A stretch of 23,542 bases of DNA from Pseudomonadota bacterium (GTDB lineage Bacteria; Pseudomonadota; Alphaproteobacteria; Rhizobiales; Xanthobacteraceae), in assembly GCA_023442085.1 (NCBI GenBank), contig JAEZMT010000461.1, positions 1 to 23,542 of the forward strand, written 5' to 3'. Below the pieces are notes generated by a model. That model saw only the letters and a list, made by a program, of their open reading frames with translations, had not been told where the DNA came from and searched no databases. Shown piece by piece: positions 1 to 7,374 of this stretch. Positions within the stretch are counted from its first letter, which is position 1; each line of letters opens with the position of its first letter. The position numbers and the translations under genes were made by a program.

Positions 1-594
1 ATCACGCTGCTGGTCGCGTCCATGGGCGTCTCGCTGGTGGTGGAGAACATCTGCCGCTTCATCTTCGGCAATGCCGCGCGCAGCTTCGATCTCGCGGTTG
101 CCCGACCGATCCGCTGGAACGGCCTGCGCATCAATCACGAGCAGCTCATCACCGCCGGCGTGGTGATCGTCGCGCTTGTCCTGCTGCACCTGCTCATCAC
201 CGCCTCGCCGCTCGGCCGTGCCATGCGGGCGGTGGCGGACAATGCCGCGCTCGCGGCCGTGCGCGGGGTGGAACGACGCACCATCGCGCGCATCACCTTC
301 GCCCTCACCGGCGCGCTGATCGGGCTTGCCGGCGTGCTGGCGGGCCTCGATCGCGCCATCGATCCGCTGATGGGCTGGAACTATCAGATCCCCATCTTCG
401 CCGCCGCGATCCTCGGCGGGCTGGGCAGTCCCATCGGCGCAGTGGCGGGCGCGCTCCTCATCGGCGTGGCAGAGGAGATGTCCGCCCTCGTTCTTCCTGT
501 CTCCTTCCGGCAGATCGTCAGCTTCGGGGTCATTCTGCTGCTCCTCCTGTTCCGCGCCAACGGCCTGTTCGGGGCCAAGGCCATCCGAAAGTGA
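1..594 (+). CDS. Branched-chain amino acid-type ABC transporter permease, LivH-like (5' truncated by window)
   Basis: This is the C-terminal 197 residues of a LivH-family inner-membrane permease of a HAAT-type ABC importer; the start lies upstream of the window. Seen: alternating hydrophobic helices, the cytoplasmic segment SPLGRAMRAVADN (the EAA-like loop that contacts the ATPase, with a near-identical counterpart in the next gene), then AAAILGGLGSPIGAVAGALLIG, typical of the LivH C-terminal helices. The reading frame is open from base 1. The LivM-like partner starts 10 bp downstream, so the two form the permease heterodimer. No ATPase gene (LivG or LivF) is in the window; they presumably lie upstream. 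The family is certain. The substrate is not, because many alphaproteobacterial HAAT systems carry aromatic acids, amides or urea rather than amino acids. Confidence 0.9.
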   Translation: MTLLVASMGVSLVVENICRFIFGNAARSFDLAVARPIRWNGLRINHEQLITAGVVIVALVLLHLLITASPLGRAMRAVADNAALAAVRGVERRTIARITFALTGALIGLAGVLAGLDRAIDPLMGWNYQIPIFAAAILGGLGSPIGAVAGALLIGVAEEMSALVLPVSFRQIVSFGVILLLLLFRANGLFGAKAIRK

Positions 595-604
595 GGGTGC
601 GGCA

Positions 605-1525
605 ATGATCTCCTATCTCGTCACCGTCGTCATCCTCGTCGCCGTCGCGGCCCTCGTGGGACTGGCGCTGAACCTGCAATGGGGCCTCGCCGGTCTGGTC
701 AATTTCGGCGTCGCCGGCTTCGTCGCGCTCGGCGCCTACACCCTTGCCATCAGTGCACCGCACGTGGGCTGGCTCGCCGGTCTCGTGCTGGCCGCCGCCG
801 TGTGCGCCGGGCTGTCCATGTTGCTGTCGCTGCTCACCATCCGGTTGGAGGAGAACTACCTCGCCATCGTCACCATCGGCTTCGCGGAAATCGTGCGCAT
901 CCTGCTGCTCAATCTCGGCGGCCTGACCGGTGGCGCCCTCGGCATCGCCGACATCCCGAGACCCTTCGCCAGCGTCACGCCGGCCGGGTGGGGCGATGCG
1001 GTGATCCTTGCCTTCGCAGTGGGATTGGTGGCGATCATCTTCGTCTTCAGCGAGGCGCTGGTCCGCTCGCCCTTCGGCCGCGCCCTGCGCGCGGTGCGCG
1101 ACGATGCGACGGCGGCGGCTGCGCTGGGCAAGCCGGTGCTGGCACTGCGGGTGCGCGCCTTCGCCATCGGCGGTGCGATCATGGGCGTGGCTGGGGCGCT
1201 GCACGCCTTCTTCCTCACCTATATCGACCCGAGCCAGTTCACGCCCATCATCACCGCCTATGCCTTCATGGCGGTGATCGCCGGCGGACGCGGCTCCAAT
1301 CTCGGCCTTGTCCTCGGTGCCGGCTCCATCATGCTGATCCTGGAGGCGACGCGCTTCCTGAAGGACGTGATCCCCGGCGTCGATGGCGTGCAGTTGTCCG
1401 CGCTCCGGCTCGGGATGATCGGCGTCGGCATCGTCCTCCTCCTCATCCTGCGGCCGGAAGGGCTTGTTGCCGAGCCGAAGCGCCGCTTCGCCGAATTCTT
1501 CCCGCCCGAAAGCGAGAAAGCCTGA
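605..1525 (+). CDS. Branched-chain amino acid-type ABC transporter permease, LivM-like
   Basis: This 306-residue protein is the second permease subunit of the importer. Seen: the N-terminal LivM signature NLQWGLAGLVNFGVAGFVA, about eight to nine hydrophobic segments, and the cytoplasmic loop RSPFGRALRAVRDDATAA around residues 155-172, the coupling helix for the ATPase. It ends with LRPEGLVAEPKRR, a common LivM C-terminus. The ATG at 605 is preceded by a GAGGG ribosome-binding site. Its stop shares a base with the start of the next gene (TGATG at 1523-1527), so the two are translationally coupled. The length is normal for the family. The substrate cannot be read from sequence. Confidence 0.93.
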   Translation: MISYLVTVVILVAVAALVGLALNLQWGLAGLVNFGVAGFVALGAYTLAISAPHVGWLAGLVLAAAVCAGLSMLLSLLTIRLEENYLAIVTIGFAEIVRILLLNLGGLTGGALGIADIPRPFASVTPAGWGDAVILAFAVGLVAIIFVFSEALVRSPFGRALRAVRDDATAAAALGKPVLALRVRAFAIGGAIMGVAGALHAFFLTYIDPSQFTPIITAYAFMAVIAGGRGSNLGLVLGAGSIMLILEATRFLKDVIPGVDGVQLSALRLGMIGVGIVLLLILRPEGLVAEPKRRFAEFFPPESEKA

Positions 1526-2106
1526 TGCCCCGCGTCGCCCCCCTCACTGCGGCCGACCTGCCGCCCCCCTATGCGGAGGTCTTCACAGCCTTCGCCGGCG
1601 GCTATTCCGACTTTCGCGACCAGGCGTCGGTGCTCGCCCACGTCCCGCCGGCGCTCGACCATCTCTACCGGATGCTGATGGAACTGCGGGCGCGGGAAGG
1701 CGTGCCGTTCCGCTACATCGAGCTCGCGGTCGTCACGGTCTCCAAGCTCAACGCTTGCCCCTATTGCGTCTCCCACCACACCCCTCTGCTCGAAGTGGAG
1801 GGCATCCCGGCGGAGGCGGTCGCGGCGCTGCCCGCGAGTGACCATCCGGCCTTCGACGCGGCCGACCGCGCGGTGATCGACTATGCCCGGCTCGTGACCC
1901 AGCGCGCCTGGGGCATCCGAGATCAGGTGTTCGAAGACCTCAGGCGGCATTTCACCGAGGCGCAGATCGTCGAGCTGACCCTGCGGGCCGCGCTCGCCGG
2001 CTTCTTCAACCGCTTCAACGACGCGCTCCAGATCGACGACGGCGCCGCAGAAGCGCTGCTCCACCTCCATCCCGAACCCGACATAGCAGCAGGAGAACAG
2101 CCGTGA
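1525..2106 (+). CDS. AhpD-like / carboxymuconolactone decarboxylase (CMD) family peroxidase
   Basis: This 193-residue protein belongs to the AhpD/CMD superfamily of all-helical peroxidase-like proteins. Seen: Glu66, Cys78, Cys81 and His85 (NACPYCVSHH). This is the Glu-x11-Cys-x2-Cys-x3-His spacing of the mycobacterial AhpD proton-relay and redox site, so it is likely a thiol-dependent (hydro)peroxidase rather than a decarboxylase, which lacks the CxxC. The start at 1525 overlaps the livM-like stop, and the stop overlaps the GTG of the binding-protein gene, so it sits inside the transporter operon. From memory, such proteins recur beside NtaA-type flavin monooxygenases and HAAT transporters in rhizobia. 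A role in removing peroxide from uncoupled flavin chemistry at 3471-5287 is inference. A longer open frame extends upstream to 679 but only overlaps livM. Confidence 0.88.
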   Translation: MPRVAPLTAADLPPPYAEVFTAFAGGYSDFRDQASVLAHVPPALDHLYRMLMELRAREGVPFRYIELAVVTVSKLNACPYCVSHHTPLLEVEGIPAEAVAALPASDHPAFDAADRAVIDYARLVTQRAWGIRDQVFEDLRRHFTEAQIVELTLRAALAGFFNRFNDALQIDDGAAEALLHLHPEPDIAAGEQP

Positions 2107-3329
2107 CGCGCAGTCTGCCCCTCACTCGCCGGCACGTGGTCGCCGGCCTCGCCTCGCTCCCGGCGGTCGCCCTGCTTGGGCGGCCAGCCGCGGCGCAGGC
2201 GGCCGAAATCCCCATCGGCATGGTGCTGCCTTTCTCCGGCGCGACCGGCCCCTACGGCCCGGACATGAAGAAGGCCGCCGAGATGGTGGTCAAAAGGGTA
2301 AACGAGGCCGGCGGCATCCTCGGCGGGCGCCCGTTGAAGCTCTTCATCGAGGATTCCGAGACCAATCCCACGGTCGGCGTCACCGCCACCAAGAAGCTGC
2401 TGGAAGTGAACAAGGTGGAGCTGGTGGGCGGCTTCTGGGGCAGCCCCATCGCGCTGGCGGCCAAGCCCATCATCCTCGCCGCCGACAAGGTGCAGATGGT
2501 CTCCTGCGCGGCAAACGCAGTGACCGAGGGCGACACCAAGGGCATGGTCTTCCGCTTCCAGGCAAAGAGCACCTCATGGGGCCCGGCCGGCGCGAAGGTG
2601 ATGGAGAAGATCGGCGCCAAGACGGCGGTGGTGCTGGCTCAGCAGAACCCCTTCGTCGTGGCCATGATTGAGCCCTTCAAGGCGGAGTTCGCCAAGCTCG
2701 GCGGCAAGGTACTCGACGTGGTGATGTACAACCCGGACCAGCCGTCCTACCGCTCGGAGGTCGAGAAGGCGTTCGGCGGAGATCCGGACGCGGTGTTCTG
2801 CCTCTCGCTGCTCACAGATTTCGTCTCCATCGCCAAGGAGGCCTATCGCGGCGGCTTCAAGTCCAAGATCGTCGCGCTCTCAATTGGCGCCGATGCCGAG
2901 GGCAAGTTCCTCCAGGCAGCGGGACCGGAGGTGGCCAACGGCATCTACCATCTCCAGCCCGCACCGCCGCTGGATTCGCCGTCCTACAAGAAATTCGTCA
3001 AGGAGATGGGCGCGGCGCCCGGCACGGTGTTCCTCTTCGCCGGCAATGCCCACGACCAGATGTGCGTGACCGCGCTCGCCATGGAGCAAGCCAAGTCGTC
3101 CGACGCGAAGGTGTGGGCGAAGTCCGTGTTCGAGGTCTGCAACCCGCCCGGCGAGGAGGTCGACGACGTGGTGAAGGGCCTTGAGCTCATCCGCGCCGGC
3201 AAGAAGATCAAGTTTGTCGGCGCCGGCGCCACCTGCGATTTCGACGCCCGTGGCGATCAGATCAACCGTTCCTTCCTCGTCCAGGAGATCAAGGGCGGGA
3301 AGAACGTGACCCTCGGCGTCATTACCTGA
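2103..3329 (+). CDS. HAAT-type ABC transporter substrate-binding protein (LivJ/AmiC-like periplasmic protein)
   Basis: This 408-residue protein is a type I periplasmic binding protein. Seen: an N-terminal Tat-like signal with twin arginines at residues 9-10 (LTRRHVVAGLA), a hydrophobic stretch and an Ala-rich cleavage zone near residue 33. The mature N-terminus IPIGMVLPFSGATGPYG is typical of LivJ-like proteins, as are the motifs NEAGGILGGRPLKL and the interdomain segment KSKIVALSIGAD. The GTG start at 2103 overlaps the previous TGA (GTGA), so translation is coupled. A Tat signal is common for this class in alphaproteobacteria. It delivers substrate to the LivH/LivM-like pair. Ligand identity is unknown; the neighbouring monooxygenase suggests an N- or S-containing compound, which is inference. 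Confidence 0.92.
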   Translation: MTRSLPLTRRHVVAGLASLPAVALLGRPAAAQAAEIPIGMVLPFSGATGPYGPDMKKAAEMVVKRVNEAGGILGGRPLKLFIEDSETNPTVGVTATKKLLEVNKVELVGGFWGSPIALAAKPIILAADKVQMVSCAANAVTEGDTKGMVFRFQAKSTSWGPAGAKVMEKIGAKTAVVLAQQNPFVVAMIEPFKAEFAKLGGKVLDVVMYNPDQPSYRSEVEKAFGGDPDAVFCLSLLTDFVSIAKEAYRGGFKSKIVALSIGADAEGKFLQAAGPEVANGIYHLQPAPPLDSPSYKKFVKEMGAAPGTVFLFAGNAHDQMCVTALAMEQAKSSDAKVWAKSVFEVCNPPGEEVDDVVKGLELIRAGKKIKFVGAGATCDFDARGDQINRSFLVQEIKGGKNVTLGVIT

Positions 3330-3404
3330 GGCCTTCCTGACCCGCCGTTCCCCGGTTTGATCGGGTAACGGCCGTCGAGCCTCAGCATCAAAGTTCATCA
3401 TCAC

Positions 3405-3428
3405 CATGCGCGCGGCAACCCGCGCATG
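3405..3428 (+). repeat. Perfect 8-bp inverted repeat with nested 7-codon ORF upstream of the monooxygenase gene
   Basis: CATGCGCG (3405-3412) and CGCGCATG (3421-3428) are perfect inverted arms separated by 8 bases. The left arm contains an ATG at 3406 that opens a 7-codon frame (MRAATRA) whose TGA (3427-3429) overlaps the ATG at 3426, itself in frame with the monooxygenase gene. No good ribosome-binding site precedes 3406. The repeat could be an operator, an attenuator stem or chance in G+C-rich DNA. Confidence 0.4.
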
Positions 3429-3470
3429 AACGCAAAGCCTTGCCCGGGGCGGGACAGGGAGGGAGAAGTC

Positions 3471-4790
3471 ATGCCTAAACCCATGCATCTGTGCGGCTTC
3501 CTGATCGCCGGGCCGGTGGTTCACAGCCATGCCATCTGGCGCAATCCGGCTCATGAGACGCCGTTTCTCAGCCTCGACCATTATGTGCGCATCGCGCGTC
3601 TGCTGGAGCAGGGGTGTTTCGACTTTCTGTTCTTCGCGGACCGCCTCGCCATCGCCGATCGCTACGGCGACAGCCATGCCGCCGGGCTCGCGCGGGGCGA
3701 TCAGGACGCGACCCGCATGGATCCCATGCCTATCCTCGGGGCCATGGCGGCGGTGACGCGCCACATCGGCCTCGGCGCCACGCGCTCCACCACCTATGAC
3801 GCGCCCTACAACATCGCCCGCGAGTTCGCGACGCTCGACCACATCTCCGGCGGGCGGGCGGCGTGGAATGTCGTTACCTCCATGAATGACGGCGAGGCGC
3901 TGAACTTCGGTACCGTGCCCCATCTCGGCCATGACGAGCGCTACGACCGCGCCGACGAATTCATGGAGCTGGCCTTCCGCCTGTGGGACAGCTGGGACGA
4001 AGACGCCCTCGTCCTCGACCGGGCGGCGGGCATCTATGCCGATCCCGCCAAGGTGCATTATGTGAACCATCGCGGGCCGTGGTTCCAATCGCGCGGGCCG
4101 CTCAACATCCCGCGCAGTCCGCAGGGGCGGCCGGTGATCGTGCAGGCGGGCTCCTCCGGGCGCGGCAAAGCGTTCGCGGCGCGGTGGTCCGACGTGATCT
4201 TCGCCCTCCAGCCCAATCTGGAGCGGATGCACGCCTTCAAGGCTGACGTCGCGGGTGCGCTGGAAGCCGCCGGCCGGCCACCCGGCGCGAGCAAGGTGCT
4301 GATGGCCATCATGCCCTTCATCGGCGCCACCCGCGCCGAGGCGGAGGAGAAACAGGCGCTGCACGATTCTCTCGCCGATCCGGTCGCCGGTCTCTCGACG
4401 CTTGCCGCGCACGCCAACACCGACTTTTCCAGTCTGCCCATGGAGGCCACGGTGAAGGAGATTGCCGCTTCCGGCAGCCAGGGGAATTTGGCGGCGCTGC
4501 GCAGCATCACGCCCGACGGCGGCATGACCATCGCGGAGGCGGGGGGCGTCTATGCGCGCGGGGTCATGTGCCCGCGCGCCGTGGGGACGGCCGAGGAGGT
4601 GGCCGACCAGCTCATCGCCATCATCGACAGCGGCGCGGCAGACGGCTTCGTCGTGTCGCCCGCCTTTCTGCCGGACACGTTCGAGGATTTCGTCGGCGCG
4701 GTGGTGCCGCTGCTGCAAGCCCGCGGATATCTCCGGCGGGGGTATGGCGGCGGGCAACTGCGCGATCTTCTCGCCGAGGGGGCCGCCTGA
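3471..4790 (+). CDS. LLM-class FMN-dependent monooxygenase, NtaA/SnaA/DszA (nitrilotriacetate monooxygenase) family
   Basis: This 439-residue flavin-dependent oxygenase has the bacterial-luciferase TIM-barrel fold and uses reduced FMN supplied by a separate reductase. Seen: N-terminal LCGFLIAGPVVHSHAIWRNP, QGCFDFLFFADRLAI, the FMN-region motif LDHISGGRAAWNVVTS near residues 123-138, HDERYDRADEFMELA, and PVIVQAGSSGRGKAFAA, all hallmarks of the NtaA subfamily. I chose ATG 3471 over the in-frame ATG 3426 because GGGAGGGAGAAG lies just ahead of 3471 and family N-termini begin close to MHL. Its stop overlaps the flavin reductase start (TGATG). Family members attack nitrilotriacetate, EDTA, dibenzothiophene sulfone or pristinamycin precursors; the substrate here is unknown. 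The adjacent HAAT importer probably brings it in. Confidence 0.92.
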   Translation: MPKPMHLCGFLIAGPVVHSHAIWRNPAHETPFLSLDHYVRIARLLEQGCFDFLFFADRLAIADRYGDSHAAGLARGDQDATRMDPMPILGAMAAVTRHIGLGATRSTTYDAPYNIAREFATLDHISGGRAAWNVVTSMNDGEALNFGTVPHLGHDERYDRADEFMELAFRLWDSWDEDALVLDRAAGIYADPAKVHYVNHRGPWFQSRGPLNIPRSPQGRPVIVQAGSSGRGKAFAARWSDVIFALQPNLERMHAFKADVAGALEAAGRPPGASKVLMAIMPFIGATRAEAEEKQALHDSLADPVAGLSTLAAHANTDFSSLPMEATVKEIAASGSQGNLAALRSITPDGGMTIAEAGGVYARGVMCPRAVGTAEEVADQLIAIIDSGAADGFVVSPAFLPDTFEDFVGAVVPLLQARGYLRRGYGGGQLRDLLAEGAA

Positions 4791-5287
4791 TGCCCCCCTC
4801 CGCCAGCATAGAAAAACCGCCGGTGGACGCGGCGGATTTCAAGGCGGCCATGCGGGTGCTCGCGGCCAGCGTCACCGTCATCACCTCGCGCCGGGGCGAC
4901 CAGCTCAACGGCATGACGGCGACGGCCGTGTGCAGCGTCAGCACTGCCCCGCCGCAGGTCCTCGCCGTGGTGAACCGCGAGACCACCTCCCACGGGCTGA
5001 TCGCCGATAGCGGTGCCTTCGCGATCAACATCCTCGCCGCCCACCAGCAGGATCTGGCCGGGCGCTTCGCCCGCCGGCTCGATCAGCCGTTCGAGGGTGT
5101 CGCCCATGGGTGGGGTCAGACCGGCTGTCCCCTCCTTGCCGAAGCTGTGGCCGTGCTCGAATGCCGGCTGCGCGAGCGCCACCACGCCGGCACGCACACT
5201 ATCTTCGTCGGTGAGGTCATCGGCGTCAGCTGTCGCGGTGCCGCGCCGCTGCTTTACTTCGATGGCGCGTTTCGTCAGCTGGCCTGA
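4790..5287 (+). CDS. NAD(P)H:flavin oxidoreductase, NtaB/HpaC-like reductase component
   Basis: This 165-residue single-domain flavin reductase has the split-barrel fold. It supplies reduced FMN to the oxygenase encoded just upstream. Seen: FKAAMRVLAASVTVITS, GMTATAVCSVSTAPPQVLAVVNR, then GAFAINILAAHQQDLAGRFA and a C-terminal LLYFDGAFRQLA, which is the typical order of conserved blocks in the family. The start ATG at 4790 shares its A with the monooxygenase stop, so the two components are made in a fixed ratio. Length is normal for the family (about 160-180). A longer open frame from 4568 is only overlap with the upstream gene. This is the last gene of the apparent operon; a 498-bp gap follows. 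Confidence 0.92.
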   Translation: MPPSASIEKPPVDAADFKAAMRVLAASVTVITSRRGDQLNGMTATAVCSVSTAPPQVLAVVNRETTSHGLIADSGAFAINILAAHQQDLAGRFARRLDQPFEGVAHGWGQTGCPLLAEAVAVLECRLRERHHAGTHTIFVGEVIGVSCRGAAPLLYFDGAFRQLA

Positions 5288-5785
5288 GGGCGAGGCCTTG
5301 TCTCCTGTCCGCGCGCGCCCTTACCCGGCCTTGGCCAGCGAGGGCGGCGGCGACTGCCGCGTGGACCCCGTCGCGCCGGGCATCGTCGCCCGGAGCCTGG
5401 GCGAGATAGGAGGCAATGGCGAGCGGCGGCCGTCCTCGCGCGATGTTGCGCTCAGGGCGGTTGCGTTTGAGGGGGCGGAGGCGGGACGGTGGAAGGCCAG
5501 AGCGATCCCTGCCACAGAGCTTTGCTTGACGTATCGAAACGGAAAGCACGGCTTCCGCCGACTGTGCGCCGACAGCGGAGTTGGTCTGCATTCGTGTTGC
5601 GCAGTGTCCGATTAAATAGTAAGCATAATGACGACAATTAAATCAGCGCTGCCGAATTGTTCCGGCTTGTCCGTTTTTGCAGCCCCTTTGGCAGAATCTG
5701 AAGCTTCCAGCATATTGCCCCAAAGCCGAGCGTCCCCTTCAATTCTGCCAAATTCGACACGATTAGTTGAAGCTGGGCGGCACCG
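5288..5785 (+). other. 498-bp intergenic region before the nitrile hydratase cluster
   Basis: I find no convincing gene here. The first 300 bases are G+C-rich and hold short frames on both strands that match no family I recognise. The stretch from about 5600 to 5770 is noticeably richer in A+T than anything around it and carries the inverted repeat at 5687-5752. That is the expected appearance of a promoter/operator region for the downstream cluster. I looked for a cobalamin riboswitch (B12-box) because of the cobalt genes and did not see one. Confidence 0.6.
5687..5752 (+). promoter_or_regulatory. Long interrupted inverted repeat upstream of cobW; candidate operator
   Basis: TTTGGCAGAAT at 5687-5697 is perfectly complementary to ATTCTGCCAAA at 5742-5752. 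After a one-base bulge the match continues with TGAAG (5699-5703) against CTTCA (5737-5741), giving 16 paired positions around a 33-base spacer. It ends 33 bp before the cobW ATG. Two separated inverted half-sites fit binding by a dimeric regulator; the GlxA/AraC-type protein encoded at 9959-10990 is the obvious candidate, by inference. As RNA it would form a long stem-loop, but no U-tract follows, so a terminator is less likely. Confidence 0.5.
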
Positions 5786-6772
5786 ATGGACAAGATACCG
5801 GCGACGATTCTCACCGGATTCCTGGGCGCAGGCAAGACCACGCTCCTCAACCGTCTGCTGGAGGCATCGCCCGGCGAACGTGTCTTCGTCATCGTCAACG
5901 AATATGGCGAGGTCGGCATCGACGGAAAGCTCATCGTCGAGACGCAGGACGATGTGGTCGAGCTGAACAACGGATGCATCTGCTGCACCGTACGCGGCGA
6001 TCTGATCGCGGCCATGCAGACTTTGTTGGCGTCCGGACGCGCGATCAACCGCATCATCATCGAAACATCCGGCCTCGCCGACCCGGCGCCCGTCATCCAG
6101 TCCTTCATGCTGGACGAGATCCTGCGCGACCGGATCGCGCTCGATGCCCTCGTCACCGTGGTGGACGCACGCCATGTGGCCGACCAGCTCGCCCTCGACG
6201 AAGCACGCGAACAGATCTGCTTCGCCGATGTGATCCTGCTCAACAAGGTGGATCTGGTGGACGAGGCGGCCCTGGCCGCGACGCAGGAGACGCTTCGCCG
6301 TCTCAATCCGCTGGCCCGCATTGTGCGTTCGCATAATTGCGACGTGCCGAAGGATGCGGTGCTCGATTTGCGCGCGTTCGATCTGCGCAACGTGCTGGCC
6401 ATCGATCCCGACATTCTTTCCGAGCATGATCACGAGCATGACGCGAGCATCGGCTGCGTCGCGCTGCGCGCAGAGGCACCGCTTGACCCGGCTGCGTTCA
6501 ACATCTGGCTCAACCGTCTGGTCCAGGCCAACGGCCGGGATCTGTTCCGCATCAAAGGCGTGCTGAGCTTTGCGGACGAGCCAAGGCGCTACGTGTTCCA
6601 CGGCGTCCACATGACGCTGGAGGGGCGTCCGGGCCGTGTCTGGCGTCCCGGCGAAGTACGGCTGAGCGAGATTGTCTTCATCGGCCGCAACCTCGACGCC
6701 GCGAGCTTGCGCGAGGGGCTCAATGCCTGCCGCCATCAGCCGGTTGCCGAGCCCGTCCGCCGCGCGGGCTGA
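5786..6772 (+). CDS. CobW/P47K-family GTP-binding metallochaperone
   Basis: This 328-residue G3E-family GTPase is thought to deliver metal to a client enzyme at the cost of GTP. Seen: Walker A GFLGAGKTT at 11-19, the metal-binding CxCC motif GCICC at 63-67, ETSGLADPAP (switch/Walker B) at 93-102, the guanine-specificity motif NKVD at 153-156, a short His-rich stretch EHDHEH at 212-217, and a C-terminal CobW_C domain (FRIKGVLSF, VWRPGE, EIVFIGRNLD). It is shorter than the roughly 400-residue activator of Fe-type nitrile hydratases. It opens the gene cluster, so its likely client is the cobalt nitrile hydratase downstream (inference). The start ATG at 5786 matches the usual N-terminal length, with Walker A beginning at residue 11. 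It is not a corrinoid-pathway CobW by context, since no cobalamin synthesis gene is nearby. Confidence 0.9.
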   Translation: MDKIPATILTGFLGAGKTTLLNRLLEASPGERVFVIVNEYGEVGIDGKLIVETQDDVVELNNGCICCTVRGDLIAAMQTLLASGRAINRIIIETSGLADPAPVIQSFMLDEILRDRIALDALVTVVDARHVADQLALDEAREQICFADVILLNKVDLVDEAALAATQETLRRLNPLARIVRSHNCDVPKDAVLDLRAFDLRNVLAIDPDILSEHDHEHDASIGCVALRAEAPLDPAAFNIWLNRLVQANGRDLFRIKGVLSFADEPRRYVFHGVHMTLEGRPGRVWRPGEVRLSEIVFIGRNLDAASLREGLNACRHQPVAEPVRRAG

Positions 6773-6781
6773 CGGCGCGTG

Positions 6782-6796
6782 TTCGCCCTGGGCGAA
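6782..6796 (+). repeat. Short hairpin in the cobW-DUF1097 gap
   Basis: TTCGCCC (6782-6788) and GGGCGAA (6790-6796) are perfect inverted arms around a single base, in the 72-bp gap between cobW and the DUF1097 gene. It could be an intercistronic processing or mRNA-stability element that sets different expression levels inside the operon, or chance. No U-tract follows it, only an A7 run some 20 bases later. Confidence 0.3.
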
Positions 6797-6844
6797 GCCG
6801 ATCCAGATCAAAAAAACAGAACGATCTTCCAGAGGAGAATCAGG

Positions 6845-7348
6845 ATGCCTCCGCTTGTCGCTGCCATGGTCAGTCTCGGCGTCCTCGGCGCCATCGATAC
6901 CTATATCACTGCCACCATCCTGCCCGTTCCGGTCTGGGTGACGTTCATCGCCTGGGCTTCCTTCTTCGCCTGCGGCGGGGGCCAGCACGGGCTGGTGAAG
7001 TCGGTCGCCTCCAACTGGACCGGCATCCTCATCGCCTCGCTGACGCTGCTCATCATCGACGCGGGCCCGGCCCATCCGATCTTCGCCGCCATTCTCGTCG
7101 GCCTTGGCACCTCGGCGATGATCCTTGCCTCGGCGCTGAAGCTACTGGATTTCCCGCCGGCCATCGTGTTCGGCTTCGCCTCTCTGGTGGGCACCGGCGC
7201 CGCCACGGGGACGAGCATCACCGGCACGGCCGGCCTGTCCCATCCGACCCTTGTCGCCATGGTCGCGATGCTGGTCGGCGCGCTGTTCGGCTTCGTCTCG
7301 GAGCGGGGCACCCAGATGCTCACCGCCAAGACGCCGGCCACCGCCTGA
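6845..7348 (+). CDS. DUF1097-family small membrane protein
   Basis: This 167-residue, very hydrophobic protein has about five predicted membrane helices. I recognise it as DUF1097 (the family of E. coli YcdZ) from the layout and motifs such as PVPVWVTFIAWASFFACGG, SNWTGILIAS and LVGALFGFVSERG. Function is unknown. I chose ATG 6845 because AGAGGAGAA lies just upstream and the hydrophobic N-terminus then begins at residue 3; the longer frame from 6779 adds a polar, unsupported extension. It lies 72 bp after cobW and 26 bp before the nitrile hydratase beta gene, all on one strand, so it is probably co-transcribed. Possible roles by context are passage of nitrile, amide or cobalt across the membrane. 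None is shown by the sequence. Confidence 0.82.
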   Translation: MPPLVAAMVSLGVLGAIDTYITATILPVPVWVTFIAWASFFACGGGQHGLVKSVASNWTGILIASLTLLIIDAGPAHPIFAAILVGLGTSAMILASALKLLDFPPAIVFGFASLVGTGAATGTSITGTAGLSHPTLVAMVAMLVGALFGFVSERGTQMLTAKTPATA

Positions 7349-7374
7349 TCGCTTGTCACTGAAGGGAGCCTCAC

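Noticed and set aside
3426..3470. ATG 3426 as the monooxygenase start
   Set aside because: The extension is polar and unlike family N-termini, and a strong ribosome-binding site directly precedes ATG 3471.
2880..4757. 625-codon open frame on the minus strand opposite the binding protein and monooxygenase genes
   Set aside because: It is antisense to two clearly recognisable genes, has His/Arg/Gly-rich composition typical of high-G+C shadow frames, and shows no family resemblance.
5226..5591. 121-codon minus-strand frame in the gap after the flavin reductase, and a 200-codon plus-strand frame over the same area
   Set aside because: Neither resembles a family I know, both lack a ribosome-binding site, and both extend into the reductase gene in the wrong frame. 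Treated as non-coding; a decayed gene remnant cannot be excluded.
5288..5785. Cobalamin riboswitch expected from the CobW/CbiM context
   Set aside because: No B12-box-like conserved segment was seen, and the region structure is dominated by one simple inverted repeat.
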